64,000 nt of DNA from Owenia fusiformis (lineage: Eukaryota; Annelida; Polychaeta; Sabellida; Oweniidae), in NCBI GenBank assembly GCA_903813345.2, contig CAIIXF020000009.1, positions 5,452,030 through 5,516,029 on the forward strand, read 5' to 3'. Under the pieces are notes generated by a model. The model was not told the DNA's origin. It made no database searches and worked only from the letters and a program-made list of their open reading frames with translations. Positions 23,694 through 36,920 of the stretch are shown piece by piece. How positions within the stretch are numbered: position 1 is the stretch's first letter; each line of letters begins with the position of its first letter. A program made the position numbers and the translations under genes.

Positions 23694-24937
23694 CCCTTTG
23701 CATTCGTTTGACTTCACTTCTTAAAAGAGAGCTTCGTCTTCCTTTAACTAGACTCTGCACGCAGGGTATGAAGATTGTGTTTTGGAAGTTAAGGAAACCA
23801 CACCTGACAACAACATTGTTCAAATTATAATGTTTTTGAGATTTTTGAAGGAATATTAATATTGAGTGAAAACCTATAATTGTCTAAAATTACTTCCCAT
23901 ACCATATTTGTTCTTTTGGGAAAGTATGCAAGAGTGAAAAGCCGTCCTTAGTCAGAAACGCCATGTGTGGTGTAACTTCTGACAACTACCCTTCCAGTTT
24001 TCATGACTTTAAGAAAATATCTCATACTTGAGTGGGTTTGGGGTAGATATCACCCGGGAATATATATCATATCTGAGGAGCGGGCAGGATATATTGTATA
24101 TGTCATGCTCCAGGCTAAATACGGGCAGATATAATATATCCTTCCCGCTCCCGGGAATTTTTCAATTTAGAAGTTTTAAATTTTAAAAGTTTAAGATTTA
24201 CAATTTAAATGTTACAATTTCATTGTATTGGACTAAAGGAATATTCCGAAATTGTTAAATATAACTTGTGGTTTTTCAGTGTAGGCCTGTCTTGTCATTG
24301 GAAAAAATTGGAAAAGGTTATCTCTACTCAAGTATGAGATACACCAGTTATGCACGGTCGGTTTTGGATATAGGGTATATCCCTCGAGAAATATCTAGAT
24401 CTCCCCTTGGTCCCTCAAGGAGACATAGATATATCCCTCAGGATATACCCTATATCCAAACCCTCCCAGTACATAACGCTTATATATTTTACACCATCTA
24501 CATCATCGTTACGCAGAGGTTAATATCTCACCTTTTATATTGATTGACGCATTATATTCATGCATACAGAAATTAAATATGAATGTTACATCAGTTTACT
24601 AAATGGCTTAAGAGATTGCTGTAAGAAATACGTTTCGTCTCTATTATGAACAAGGAATAATCAATCAGCCTCTTCATTCAGATTTTATAGACTCTGTATA
24701 TGGAATAATGCAAATTGCATAGGATGAGAATTTCGTAATTGACACCTTTACAGACAGAGCTAATGAAATTTTACAGTTAAGCTTGTAATAGTGAACACAA
24801 ACGGTAAATGATGTTGATGTATGGGGGAAGAATATTGGAATTACTGTCATGATAATATCACTATTTACCCTGCACGCAGAGTTTAGTTATAGGACGAAGC
24901 TCTTTTCTAAGAAGTGAAGTCGAATGAATGTAAAGGG
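23694..24937. mobile_element. 1.25-kb element with about 80-bp terminal inverted repeats
   Basis: The left arm CCCTTTGCATTCGTTTGACT to about 23768 is inverted at about 24864-24937, which contains GAAGTGAAGTCGAATGAATG. Arms are roughly 85 percent alike. No transposase was found. The interior includes ATATCC-rich palindromes near 24030-24160 and 24363-24470. Confidence 0.6.
24363..24470. repeat. ATATCCC palindrome
   Basis: GGATATAGGGTATATCCCTC is followed after about 55 bases by its near inverse (CAGGATATACCCTATATCC), giving a strong hairpin. A related palindrome lies at about 55245-55415. Confidence 0.6.
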
Positions 24938-25020
24938 AAATCAGTATTGCTTGGACTGCCTTGCCAAAGTTTTATGGAACAATTTCAATTCAGAAACTTT
25001 GAAATAAAGTCTTATTTTAT

Positions 25021-25335
25021 TAGGAGGCCCCATCGGGGGGGCCTCCTATAGATTTTATAGATATTATTTATTATTATAGCAATCGGTTAACTATTAAAAT
25101 TTTGCACCAGTTTTGAGATATAAGAGCTAAAAACTGAAAAAAGGTCAAAATTCAAAAATTTTCAAGGTCAAATTTCAACTTGCTTCAAATTAAACCTTTT
25201 TTTAAAAATCATCTACAAGTTGCGTGGTGTTAATATATGACCCTAGATTTGAGATTTGACCTTTGGCTGACCTTCAAATTGCCCAAAACGCCTACAGGGC
25301 CTCCTTAAGATTGCTTGCAATCTTAAATCTCTAGT
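25021..25335. repeat. GGAGGCCCC hairpin element with AAGGTCAAA repeats
   Basis: It opens with a hairpin AGGAGGCCCC-ATCGG-GGGGCCTCCT and ends near CAGGGCCTCCTTAAGATTGC-TTGCAATCTTAA. The interior contains AGGTCAAATTTCAACTTGCT and ATCATCTACAAGTT, shared with 17060-17220, so it belongs to a dispersed family. Confidence 0.5.
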
Positions 25336-26959
25336 TATAATTAATTACTAACCATGTTTTTTACTGAAAGTTAACTCGCCTATTTTAAAATATAGGTCAC
25401 GCCTCTTAATTTCCTGAAATAGCATTTCCAAATGAGTTTAATATTGTCTGTTGAGCCATATATATCCTGTTACTCCTGACGTCGTAGACATCAGCAGTAG
25501 AAAGGTGGGCCAAATTGCTTTCTTGGTTATCATCAAGGACGATTGGCTCCCAAGATCGAAACTCGATATTTTCCAACATTGAAAACGTCGAAATGTCTGA
25601 AATTAAAACCGACTATAAATTCAAAATAAATAGTTCAAAAGACTCAACAAATATTCTCGATCATTTCTTGTGAGTTTTTGGAATTTTTCGTAAGAAAATA
25701 AGACCAAAATTCACGATTCAAATGTTGAAGTGAACAAAGTGGCGGCTGTTTGAATTCGAATTTTGATCACGACAGGACAGGATATCGATGTTGCAATCCT
25801 CCTTGGGTTAGCAGCATATACCATCATCAGGATTCCAGGCATCCAGTCTGTTCCTTCGTGAAAAGGTTGGCAAAAAGGTTATTTAAACTTTAAGTGTGTT
25901 AATTATGTTTTCTCGTTGTTGCACTTATATTCTAATGCGAATTTGAGATTCAACTCGTTGATATCAATATCAGCAATTAACTTCAGACACGCGTGGCGAT
26001 ATTGATATAAACTAATTGATTTAAATTGTAATACAAAAAATAACGGGCTTACTTTCTTTAAGTTCATGCAAAAACGTATGATGATATAATTAACTTGAGG
26101 GAAATACAGGAAGTGATCCTCTTTGGAGAATCTGTAATATCACACAAGAAAGTATGACCAAAATTGGTTCTTCCCTAAACAAGTTATTCGTTATTAGAAA
26201 TGAAGCTTGCGAAGATGGATGTCTGCTAGACAAGAGTGTTTACCGTTTATCGTGATATGTTACGCTGTATTTTATGAAAACATTCAATATCCGAATTACG
26301 TGATATTCGCTGATTAACTGCCATGTCTGGGACGTTTATAAAGGTACAAAATCGAAATTATTAATATTGCTTTATACGAAGCACTCTACCAAGCTTATTA
26401 TCGTTCAATTGTGATTATAGTTGAGGTAAAATCAATCAATTGCATGATCTGGCAAAGGAGGGTGATGCATCCCAGACTACAGGGGAAGCCTGTGGTCATT
26501 TTGGTTTGTTAGATAGCCGATACCATCATGGCACCTTTTGACCTAACATGTTATACAAAGAGGAAATTGTACAGAATGATACACTTATTTTATACACATT
26601 ATTCAACGAAAAGAATTGTTGAAACAATAACTTATAACTTTCTCCAGAAAAATCTTCTCTAAGAGTTCTTAATTTAAAAAAGTATCGATGATTAAATCAT
26701 AATGAGGTCTAGGTAGTTATGATGCATGATGGGATAGCCTACCCTCCATTAATCAATTTAATTTAGAGAGACTGGAAAGTAACAGAGGATCCGATGGATA
26801 ATTTAATAGGTCTTAATACACGAAACGCATGATACGGATTGACAAATGGTTCGAATAAGACAGTAATGATTGCACAAGTTAAATGCAAATGGATAACACA
26901 GATTTCGATATCTGTTTCTTCTACTGATGGAGGTTTAAATTTCTAAATTGAGCAAAACT
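25336..26959. other. Intergenic, upstream of the Ly6-type gene
   Basis: No coding similarity or clear repeat was recognised. It should contain the promoter of the gene starting at 26960, but no TATA or other convincing element stood out. Confidence 0.4.
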
Positions 26960-29900
26960 ATGGAATACAAGTTGAAATGGAACGGATATGGAATTTATGT
27001 ACAGTTGTTATGTATATTGGTTGCTATGGTAAACAATGGTAAGTGTCAGGAGATATTTCATTTTTTGTAAATAACTTTTGGCATTAAGAATAGATTTCGG
27101 GTCTCATTTTCAAAAATAGATTCAATTTTATGCGGGAAGCAGTTACCCAAAATGACTAGTTTAATGGCGAATAAGCACGCTTCTAAATTATGTTTAAGAG
27201 TGTTCTACTATTTTAAATTATTTTCAACGATGAACTTGAATATGATAAACATGTAAATAATTAGCCAGTCGGATGGTGAAATAGTGGATTTTTTTATTGA
27301 TTATACCCCGCATTACATTTTGTGAATGTTTTGATTTAACCCGAAATGGTTGCTTTCTTTCAAAGACTTTTAAATCTTTTTGACTTATATCACCATGAAA
27401 ATTGGGGTGTTACCTTCGATTTTCTAGTCAAATAATTTTCATGCACCATTTCTCCACCGAGTCAAAAGTGTCCGTTTGCCCTAAGTTCGTTATAATTATT
27501 CCATTCTAGCCAGACCCGTAGCCAGGATTTGCCAAGGAGGGGGGCTCAATTTTCAAAAATTTCCAGAGGGGTTCACATTTGACAATTTTGGCTCAAATAT
27601 GGCTAAAATCACTTGAGAAGTGCTCAAAATGGTGAACATGCATGATTTTGAAAGAATTTTTGGCCAAGGGGGGGGGGGGGGGGTCGCCCGAACCATGCTC
27701 CCTCCCTGGCTACGGGCTTGCTAGTACTGTATTTATTTACTCTATTTATATAGTATTTTCAAACAAAGTAAAAATAATCCCAACAGCAGTTCTACACATA
27801 TTATTTGCCAAATAGCTCAAAAACTTATAACACACATCACCCCGCAAGGCGAGGAAATAGATCGCGGGGGGGGGTCAGAGACGTGAAGCAAGCTTAACTC
27901 CAAAACTTGAAGCCATCTTGAATTCTGATTGCAGATGGTCTGGTTGATTAATTGGTCAATGAGTCAGTTAGTCGGTCGGTTAGTTGGTTCTCTGGTTTGT
28001 TGGTTCATTGACTGGTTGGTTGGTTTGTTGGTTAGACTAGGTGAAGCGATGTGGTACAACATACCATGGCCATGCGCAGACCAACTATCAACAATGTGGC
28101 ACCACAGACCAACTATAGTCACACCAACTTTATCCATGTTATCCCATTGTCTGCTAAATTAGAATTATTAAATTTCAAACAATCAAAATTCTACCATTTT
28201 CGAAAAAATGTTTTAAGGTTTGTCAATAGGTTCATGGCCTTTTGAAATTGATGTATCGCTCGTCGAAATTGTCTTGATTTCATCACTGATGTGTCATTGA
28301 ATTTATCCCCAAGAAAATTGGACGGATTAACGAGCCCCATATCCGATCTTACAACCATGGTTGAACGTGAGGTATTTATATAGCGTCTCTGAAAAGAAGT
28401 CCATAGTTAATATTCCGAAAAGGTTTCCTGGAATGATTCATGTGAATGGTTTTACGGACATTATTTCAATATAAAAGGGTTGCAGAGATTCTTGTGTAAT
28501 CAGATGAAAACATCCCATCTTTCAAATAATTAATTTAGCCGCTGTATTTTCCAGATGATGTCATCAAGTTTGCACCTAAGTGAACTAACAATTTGTCAAA
28601 GGAAATGGATCTTTGAGAGGCTTGAGGCAATTGAGGCAAATGCCTCGCAAAAACCTTTACTTTAAGGAGTAAAATTGAACTATTGGAAACTGTAACGTTT
28701 TTTTAAAACAGAAACTTTGAAACGGTTCAATTTGTTATGTAGCATAAACTTGCCCCATGTTTTAAATATACATATGGGTGTAGACTTAGGTTTAGGGTTG
28801 CAACTGACTTAGAATCGATTTTTTGTATCAACTTCAAAATAGTCTATATCCGTGCCTGCTTCTCTAAAGAGGGGAAGTGGGTTGTTTGGGAGAGATGAGA
28901 CTATGAACTAACCAGGATAGGCTTACTTTACTAGATGCTTATGCTGTCATATACGATCTCACTTTAATTACCTACAGCAAGATCGAAAATAAGTTTATCA
29001 CGGGTCAAAGAAACCTTACTTTTCATTTTGACGTGGACTATATTTTTCATAAATCTAACATAATTCACAAATTCTACCCTTGGTGAATATAGAGTCGAAA
29101 TTAATGCAATGAAATAAATCTTATCCAGAGAACTACGAAATAAAATCAGTGTAATCAAATATTAATTTCCTTTGCTAGGCTGAATCGTGTCCATATATTG
29201 ATCAAATCCATTGGAGGAAAGCTCCCAATAATCCGTTTATTAAGTCATTAAATGGTGTTTATAATTGTCCATTCTGTATCGCACGCTCATTAGTTGCTAT
29301 AGTAACAGCTGAAAAATAATCCTGAAGATTCCCAAGGGAAAATCGAATGTTTGAAGGATGTAAGGTCCAAGTAATGTATCATAATCGGTTTGAATTTATA
29401 ATAGAAATAATTCCAACCGTCAAGTATGTAAGCAAACATAAAGAGTACTTGATTCGTTAAAGGCTATATCGTATAGAACAACTAAATTCGCATTGTGCAT
29501 ATAAAGGAGCATCCACTATGTGAGACACAGATGCATCCTTCTTCAAAGGACTTCATCCATGCCTAAATTATACTTGTAAAATACCCTTGCAGCAAGGATG
29601 CACAGATGTCAAATATGTCACATTTCGATCCATTGATTTATGCCGTCGCAAATGATGTCTCAAAATTACAATTGCAAATTCTTGGATTAAAACGTTAATA
29701 TGGATCCATTGATTTATGCCATTGCAAACGATGCCTCAAAATCACGATTGTAAATTATTGGATTAAAACCACGCCCGGTGATCGTGAATATGGGACGGAG
29801 GGGAGGGAGCAGGCAATTTCTGCTAGGAAATTCAACAAATCTGGAAGATTTATTTTTTCAAGAAAAAGTTTACTATTGAATTGCTAAATGGATAGGTGCA

Positions 29901-32352
29901 CGGTATGGTAGAATATGTTAGGTTTTCTGGGATTTTTTCTGAAACGATACGCATCTAAGGTATGAGATCTATTAAAAAAGGCGCAAGGCCATCAACAGGC
30001 ACAAATCAACGTTTTTGCTATAAATCAAGCAACAATGGTCTGGACGACCTGTAATAAATACTTGTAAGTGATGTTATCATAACTAAATTAATGTCATTGC
30101 TGAATTTATAAAATAAGTTTCCATACGTAAAATAAAAAATAATCGAAAATAATTAAAACGGGACGGAGGGGGGGGGGGAGGGGACGGAGGGGGGGGGAGT
30201 AATAATTCTTTAAAGTGAAACAACTTCACACGAATTCTTGTATTTGAAAAATGAACTAATTAACTTAGTAAGAAACTGGATGATATACCCCCGGAGACTG
30301 AAAAATGGGGACATTTGGAGTAAAAGGACTTAAAGTCGCGAAACATCTCTAATCATGTCTTATATACATATTGCTCCCCCCTCCGTCCCCTCCCCCCCCC
30401 TCCGTCCCATTTTAATTATTTTCGATTATTTTTTATTTTACGTATGGAAACTTATTTTATAAATTCAGCAATGACATTAATTTAGTTATGATAACATCAC
30501 TTACAAGTATTTATTACAGGTCGTCCAGACCATTGTTGCTTGATTTATAGCAAAAACGTTGATTTGTGCCTGTTGATGGCCTTGCGCCTTTTTTAATAGA
30601 TCTCATACCTTAGATGCGTATCGTTTCAGAAAAAATCCCAGAAAACCTAACATATTCTACCATACCGTGCGCCTATCCATTTAGCAATTCAATAGTAAAC
30701 TTTTTCTTGAAAAAATAAATCTTCCAGATTTGTTGAATTTCCTAGCAGAAATTGCCTGCTCCCCCCCCCCTCCGTCCCATATTCACGATCACCGGGCGTG
30801 AAAACGTGTAATATGGTCCTTTAAATCAAAAGTATAATACTTATAAAGCCATCAGCAACCCATCCACTATTGCCCATCAGTCAACGTGATTGTTGTTATT
30901 GCTACGTCAATACTATTGATACATACCATATTCCACTCAACCCAGATTCCGAGACAGTAAACACATTATTTTGAGGGTCAATATTCACGAGATCATAATT
31001 ATGGTTTTAGAGTTATATTGTGATATTCATTGTTTTTTCATTTTATTGCAAAACTAAGTAATTTTGAGTCGAATACAATTTAATAATTTTTTCCTTTTTT
31101 TAGTTCCATGACCATTATTTTTGTTATATAAACATGAGTATTTATTTTGTTGGTTTTTGTCAAATTACACGATCGATCGAAATGATATCAATCAAACAGC
31201 AACAATGGGTTATTTTTATTTTCTGAAACTACACCCCTTCCATTAGTTTTTGCAATTTTTAGCCAACTTTTAAAAGGGATTGTGGACATGTATATTTTGT
31301 ATACTTTGCAAAATAAAAATAAAAGTTCAAACGTAAAGAGGCTTTAACACGTAGTTCAATGGGGGAGCTAAGGTTGCCAAACCTATGGAGGGGAGTGTAC
31401 ATTTGTTTGGGTTACCTTCTTTTGGCTCACCCTGTATAAAGATATTTTGTTCTTAGATTTTTCTTGATTTCACTAAAGTCGTGGCAAAATTACAAAGTCC
31501 ACAAAAAATATTCCTGTATGACAGCAGTATGCAAAAATATTTAATATGTTCCACGTAATAAGCCGATTCACAAGTAAATTAAAAAACCTACGTGTTTTTC
31601 GCAGTAGATGCAGCACAAATCGTATACGCAAAGCCCAACCCTCACAACTTATCCTGTTTCGAGTGTAAAGACAACTTCCGAGAGCTTGATCCTGGAACCT
31701 ATTCCCCAAATACCCCCTGTCAACAGAAAGCCAGATTTAACGAGATAGGAATCAGCTCATGCAGTGTTCACGATAGATATTGTAAGGTGAGTCGATACAT
31801 CATAATATGATCGGTTGATCCTTGAGTTTTAAAGAGACCAGTGAGACTGGTAAGCCGAGGGGTGAAGTTTCATTTGTAGCTTCCAAATGAAAGTGTAATC
31901 TCTGATAGGCCTTAAAATCATCATATCAAAAAACATAACTATTACTCGAGAGAAAGTCCCTGCTTCGAATTTCAATTTTCTTTTTAAAATACGTTGACAA
32001 ATCGAAAGGTTAACAGATGCGACCCATCTTCTGCATACGATTGGACTGCAAAATTCAAAACTGCACGAGAGTTATACGTATATGAAATGATTAAAAACTA
32101 TTTCAGGTGGAACGGGTTGAACTTAACGGGAAAGTGCTCAGTATTGAAAGAGGATGCACGGAGAAATGCTTCTACGGTTGCAGGTTTAATGGATATGGAC
32201 TCACGTACATGAAATGTACGTCATGCTGCATGGGTTACGCCTGCAACACCGATAACTCTTCCAGGACAGTTTGGTCTAACACATTTCAATGGACTATATT
32301 GTCGGCCTTGATTGCCCGATGGTTTATGATATTACAATTACGGATAGAGTGA
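26960..32352 (+). CDS. Ly6/uPAR three-finger domain protein, secreted and probably GPI-anchored (3 exons)
   Basis: Exons 26960-27038, 31605-31786 and 32107-32352 join in phase to 168 residues. Exon 1 encodes a signal peptide (MEYKLKWNGYGIYVQLLCIL plus VAMVNN). The mature part has the Ly6 pattern: LSCFECK at the start, 12 cysteines in all, and a closing CTSCCMGYACN, the family CC-x4-CN signature. A Ser/Asn-rich stretch (NSSRTVWSN) and a hydrophobic tail (WTILSALIARWFMIL) follow, as in GPI-anchored members. Such proteins act at the cell surface as ligands, receptors or ion-channel modulators; the partner here is unknown. Twelve cysteines are two more than the usual ten. The YCK-VERVELNG and ERGC blocks resemble invertebrate Ly6 proteins I know of, but no orthologue is claimed. 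Intron 1 is 4.6 kb and contains two transposon-like elements. Confidence 0.85.
27506..27724. mobile_element. 219-bp MITE-like element
   Basis: Ends are inverted: CTAGCCAGACCCGTAGCCAG at the left and CCTGGCTACGGGCTTGCTAG at the right. The interior is G-rich, with a run of about 18 G near 27668-27683. It lies in intron 1 of the Ly6-type gene. Confidence 0.7.
29628..29769. repeat. 71-bp tandem duplication
   Basis: Two adjacent diverged copies run from ATCCATTGATTTATGCC to TTGGATTAAAAC. The first is followed by GTTAATATGG. The second is interrupted at AAAAC by the foldback element at 29770. Confidence 0.75.
29770..30800. mobile_element. 1031-bp foldback element with about 410-bp arms and AAAAC target-site duplication
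   Basis: Arms 29770 to about 30178 and about 30375-30800 are nearly identical reverse complements, beginning CACGCCCGGTGATCGTGAAT. About 195 bp of spacer lies between them. AAAAC flanks both sides (29765-29769 and 30801-30805). Poly-G/poly-C runs with GGGACGGAGGGG sit at the arm ends. The pre-insertion site can be deduced, because after the right end the text resumes GTGTAATATGG, matching GTTAATATGG after the first tandem copy. No coding capacity. Confidence 0.88.
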
Positions 32353-34231
32353 CCCCGCCGTGAGGTTTACCACCCCAAGGAGTTCTACGAATACTTTGAA
32401 GATGTACCTGGCTGGGTGACCATATTTTTTTCTTTAAAACAAGGGGCCCCCTTTGGACTGTTTATACTATTTATGTAAGAGGCGTAGTTCAATGACAAGA
32501 TTCATCGTTCTACATCGGGCCCCGTGATTTGCGACCGGTGTATAATTTCTCTTAAGAGAGGTACATTGGTGATACATGATTTATTATATATTTCCCCATT
32601 TTTCTGTTGCATGGGTTGAACAGTTTTACTTTCATTTTATGCATTTTGATAAGTTGCATTGCAATGCAATACTCTCCGCCTCTCCCGAAATAAGGCGGTT
32701 GAATTGCTGAAAGTGAAAATCAAAATCAATTGTAGGTCCTCTAAAAATTGGCCTTTTTGCATAATTTGGTCTTAATAGTAGGCAAAATTATCATGAAGGG
32801 CCTTGGATTTTCAAAATTTGGGCCAAATTTTTGATTGTAGGGGCATTTCCCATAATCCTCTGCCTAAGTCCAAACGACAGTTCGGGAATTCGAAAAGAAA
32901 ATGGCTCATCAATCAAGACGTTTTGTGTTCAACGTACAGCTGTGACTGTTGTAATGAATATTCGTGGACAATAGTATGCAATATTTTGCACAGCTTGAGT
33001 TGAATTGTGATACAGTTCAGGAAACAGATTTCTCCCAATTAAAAGGGGACATCGCTGATTGTCCGAGGGAGAAACCTGGGCGACATTCTCCCTAAGTTTG
33101 GTAGCCATAATTCCCTTTTTCAATATTCCACATGATTCTATAAGTTTAAAAACTTCAATTTTGTCATTGTGATTGCGAAAAATTGCCTTGTAGGGGAGTG
33201 AAATCAGCAAAAAAAAAAAAATCGTTTTTATTTTAGGCGCCATCTATCTATTCCCAACCCTATGATTCGTGTAGCTATCACTGTTTTAGTGAAATCTTGG
33301 ACATATGCACCCATACTATTTTTCACAGCTTGTGAGTTGAATTGTGATAGTCCCGTTGACACTATACTACAGTACACTTCCCTCAAAAAGTTTGGCAATA
33401 CTACAACTTCCTCATCAGTAATCAAATGAGGGGAGTGTAAATCCATTATCCATTGTTATGATGCCGGATAATGAAAACACGTTACATACTCTTCTACTCC
33501 AGTACCCATTACTCCCTTGGAAGGGAAACGTTGTTACAGTTGTATAATTCAAATAAAAACTTTAGTGCTAATCTATATCGAAATCGATATTAGTTAATTG
33601 GTTGGAACACGAAGTTGATTTACAGAGGATATTGTGACTTCCGAGCCTCTAGCTATCAAATGGACTCAGCCAGGGGTACTCAGTCCCCTACTCCGACCTC
33701 AGATATATTCCAAATCAAAAATTATAATAGCCTGCTATTACATATCCTTTCCGAATCATTATATTAAAGTGCGATTAGTTTGAAAAAATGCGTTAACGGT
33801 TATTTTTAAAAAATATCAAAAAACAAAAGAACATTTTACACTCTTTAATTTTTTATACTTATGTTGGGCTTTGGGCTTCCATTTCCATGATAAAATTCAC
33901 GTTTCCTCTGGATAACATGGAATAAATATTTGAACACAGAAATTAATGGTTCAGCCTATAGTGTGAGTTTCAGCAGACCAGACACACAAACATATTTGAT
34001 TTTGAACATCAGAAGAAAAATGGGGTTTCTCGCAGAATTTATGTCCGAAACCAAAAAGAACATTTATTTGGGGAAAATTAACATCACCGTTCATTGATTA
34101 ATTAAAATTTTTTCATGTTATCGATTTATTTCTAATAATAACATAGATATCCACAGTCAGCTGATTGCCAACGTTTTTCAACATTAGCGGCAATTAAATA
34201 ATATATACATAAGTGAAATAATAGATATAAT
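32353..34231. other. 3' flank of the Ly6-type gene, intergenic
   Basis: No gene recognised. A short segment TTGAATTGTGATA preceded by CACAGCTTG occurs twice (near 32990 and 33328), and a hairpin GGGAGAAACCTGG/CATTCTCCC lies near 33068, hinting at old repeats. Confidence 0.4.
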
Positions 34232-35082
34232 AGAGAGATTTCGCACCTAGTGAAAGTACAACTTATAACGTATACTTATACTTATAGGTAAACGTACAAG
34301 GTGTTTCATAATGTGGGCATTTTGTCAGGAAAGATCTTCTCGGACTGTGATAAATACAGGTCAAAGGAGTGCCATTTGTACTTTCTTGAATTGTAGCATG
34401 TTTAGTTGATCAAAATGTGTTTGTCTAGAATAAAATAGGCTCATATATAGTACATATGTTATAGACCCATCTCTTCTCAAATTGAGATGCTCGTTATGAA
34501 ACACCCTGTATATCATATGTTGAGCTACTGAATGGGTCATTTCCAGGAATTGCTAGAACCTACTGGTTTGATTGGTGTTTCAAATTGATGATTAAAGTAT
34601 TTGATTGGATACTGTTACCACTCAGCCAACTAATTTTTAAAAATGCTTGCGGTCAATTGTTTCACACACATGTAGGCAAATCTTTATACGGAGATCCAAC
34701 TGTATACGTTATCATCTACGTAAATATACCGTTTTGTAAGTTCATCGAACTTATACTGATCATGAAAACATTGAAATAATCAACTTGTTTATGTAATGAC
34801 TCACTTTAAAGAATCTTGACTCACTTTAAAGATCGTGTTTATAATACACTACAACTACAAGGACACGGAAGCAAGCATTTAATTATAATGTGCATAATCT
34901 ACACGTTCAGATGACAGTGCATTCACAGTCTCTAGTTGATGGAGCTTTTCTATAACGGGAATAGTTATGTTCCATTAAGTACAATTTAAAATTGATTTTA
35001 GTAAATATAATAGTTCGACATGACCCTTTAAAGTATACGTATACGTATAAGTTGTGCTTTCACTTATGTGCGAAATCTCTCT
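34232..35082. mobile_element. 851-bp element with about 45-bp terminal inverted repeats
   Basis: Left end AGAGAGATTTCGCACCTAGT and right end inverse (CACTTATGTGCGAAATCTCT) extend inward through GAAAG(T/C)ACAACTTATA and CGTATAC. A second element is inserted at 34297-34508. A solo end of the same family appears near 48880-48950 and again, by duplication, near 51605-51675. No transposase. Confidence 0.65.
34297..34508. mobile_element. 212-bp MITE with ACAGGGTGTTTCATAATG-type ends, TA duplication
   Basis: CAAGGTGTTTCATAATG at the left is mirrored by CGTTATGAAACACCCTG at the right, each flanked by TA (34295-34296 and 34509-34510). The TA target and ends fit a Tc1/mariner-related MITE. It is nested within the element at 34232-35082. 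Confidence 0.75.
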
Positions 35083-36129
35083 AATATAAAATTAAATTAA
35101 ATTCATTAAATAAAATGGTCACTGTGTGTGCGTACATTTCGTTTCGTTTTTCTGTCTTTAGGTTTGAATACAATTGCCCTTTAATGATCTGTACAGTATA
35201 ACCTGTTAAGTGGAACACTTCTGCTAAGCGCAACACCTAACAAGTGGAACAGTCCCATGGCCCATTTACTCCATGTTAATGAACTATTGATTTTGCTTCA
35301 TTTATCAACTCAGTTCAGGTATTTCGGTTAAGCCAACCACTGAATCCTTTTGCCAAATGAATCTTGAGTCTCCTATACAGCATACAGGGTGTCCGGAAAG
35401 TAAAGATACAAATGCTTTTGTTTCAATAGATTTACCTGTTTTGAGGTTAAATTGCTCCAGAATGTAGAATGCCATTATAACAATATATCCTGCAACTGTC
35501 ATGACTTTTAGTTTTAAAATAAAAAAAGTTATGGTTGTTATGGTAACGGGAGTTGAGGGTATGTGGAGCAGAGTCACAATTGTGTTTTACAAATCTCTTT
35601 CCTGCTCATATGATCTTGGAACTCCACCATCTATTCATATATTACATCAAATTATGTACCACAACAGCATAAGGATTAGTACTGTTACATTATTTGATCA
35701 CTTCATATTACTACTCTCATTTAATATTCAGTATTTTCCCCATCATCTTGGCCGGCGATTCATAGACTTCACAAAATCGCTGCTGTCCATCTCTCAGATT
35801 GCTGATAACATTGGCTTCAAGCTGAGTTTCATTTTGTATGTTAAACTTCTTACAAATATTGTTTTCAGATGGTCATTAAGGTAAAAGTCAAGAGGGTCTA
35901 TCGGGTGAATATAGGACATTGTATAGAAAGGCTTAATGTCAAGACAATCCATTGTAAGAATTGTTTTCTTTGCTTTGTGAATTGGTGTATTATGGAGATG
36001 GAATATTGACTTTCCTACTAATCCAGGGACCGTTCTTCTTGTATATAATATTTCTTTGATTATACTGGTTAGTGACATAAACTAGTTCTGATGTGTAACA
36101 ATGACATCATTATATAAAAGAGTAGAGTA
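35083..36129. other. Intergenic with one orphan transposon end
   Basis: TACAGGGTGTCCGGAAAGTA at about 35384 is the typical end of the ACAGGGTG elements in this window, but no partner end was found. A similar orphan (GGCTCACCCTGTATA) lies near 31422. Nothing else supported. Confidence 0.4.
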
Positions 36130-36499
36130 TAGAGTATATCGAGGAAGATATCAGAGGCCTCGGCAGAGGAGTGATATAGATAATACTTGAAGGAAGGGTT
36201 CCTAGAACTAAACAGCAACTTTACAGCAGAGTTGTGAGTTAGATATTTATAGCTAACTTGTTTGTTAGAGACTTGAGGTCTCACGTCATACACAGCTGAA
36301 AGTTGTAGTTACTTTTGTGAATACTGTAAATAGTAGTTAGCTTTAGATGTAGATATTTATGTGTAGGATTGTAGTAGCAACTAGTTGAACACCATTGTAC
36401 AGTCGTATTTTGTTAAGGTAGCTAAGTTAGCAAAATTTTGTTATTTTTTTGTACTTTAAGCTTGGTGTTGTAAACACCAAAATCATTGGATTGGAGGAG
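36130..36499 (+). mobile_element. Internal-tail remnant of an adjoining second copy
   Basis: This matches 42557-42926, the stretch between the end of the protease frame and the right LTR, including the purine tract before TGTAACA. It means the left LTR is preceded by the end of another copy, truncated at 36130, rather than by a normal genomic target site. Confidence 0.85.
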
Positions 36500-36920
36500 T
36501 GTAACAAAATTTTGAATTTTTGATTTTTGAATTAGTGCTGTGTACTCGTTATTGTACATTTATTACACTTGAGATCATTATGATCTTAAGTTGTAGTATC
36601 GTTTGCAGTACTTAGGTTGTACTTACAGAGGTGAAATAGTTCGCATGTTGTATTTATTTGATCACGATTTTGTTTATGTTGATCGGGCAGTCTTATCTGG
36701 CAGTCTAATTTGTAGTTGATCGGTAGTCTAACATGGCAGCTTTATTATTTTACTTCCTGCTTTTGATTCTATCAAACCGAAGTAAAACTAGAGTAAGTAG
36801 CGATCAATTACTGTTATATTTCTTGAGTCAATATTAAAATCTTGTTGTATGCGTAATATTAAAGCGGGATATGGCGTCAATAACTTGTTATTCAACTTTG
36901 AAATCTTGTTCGAAAAGTGA

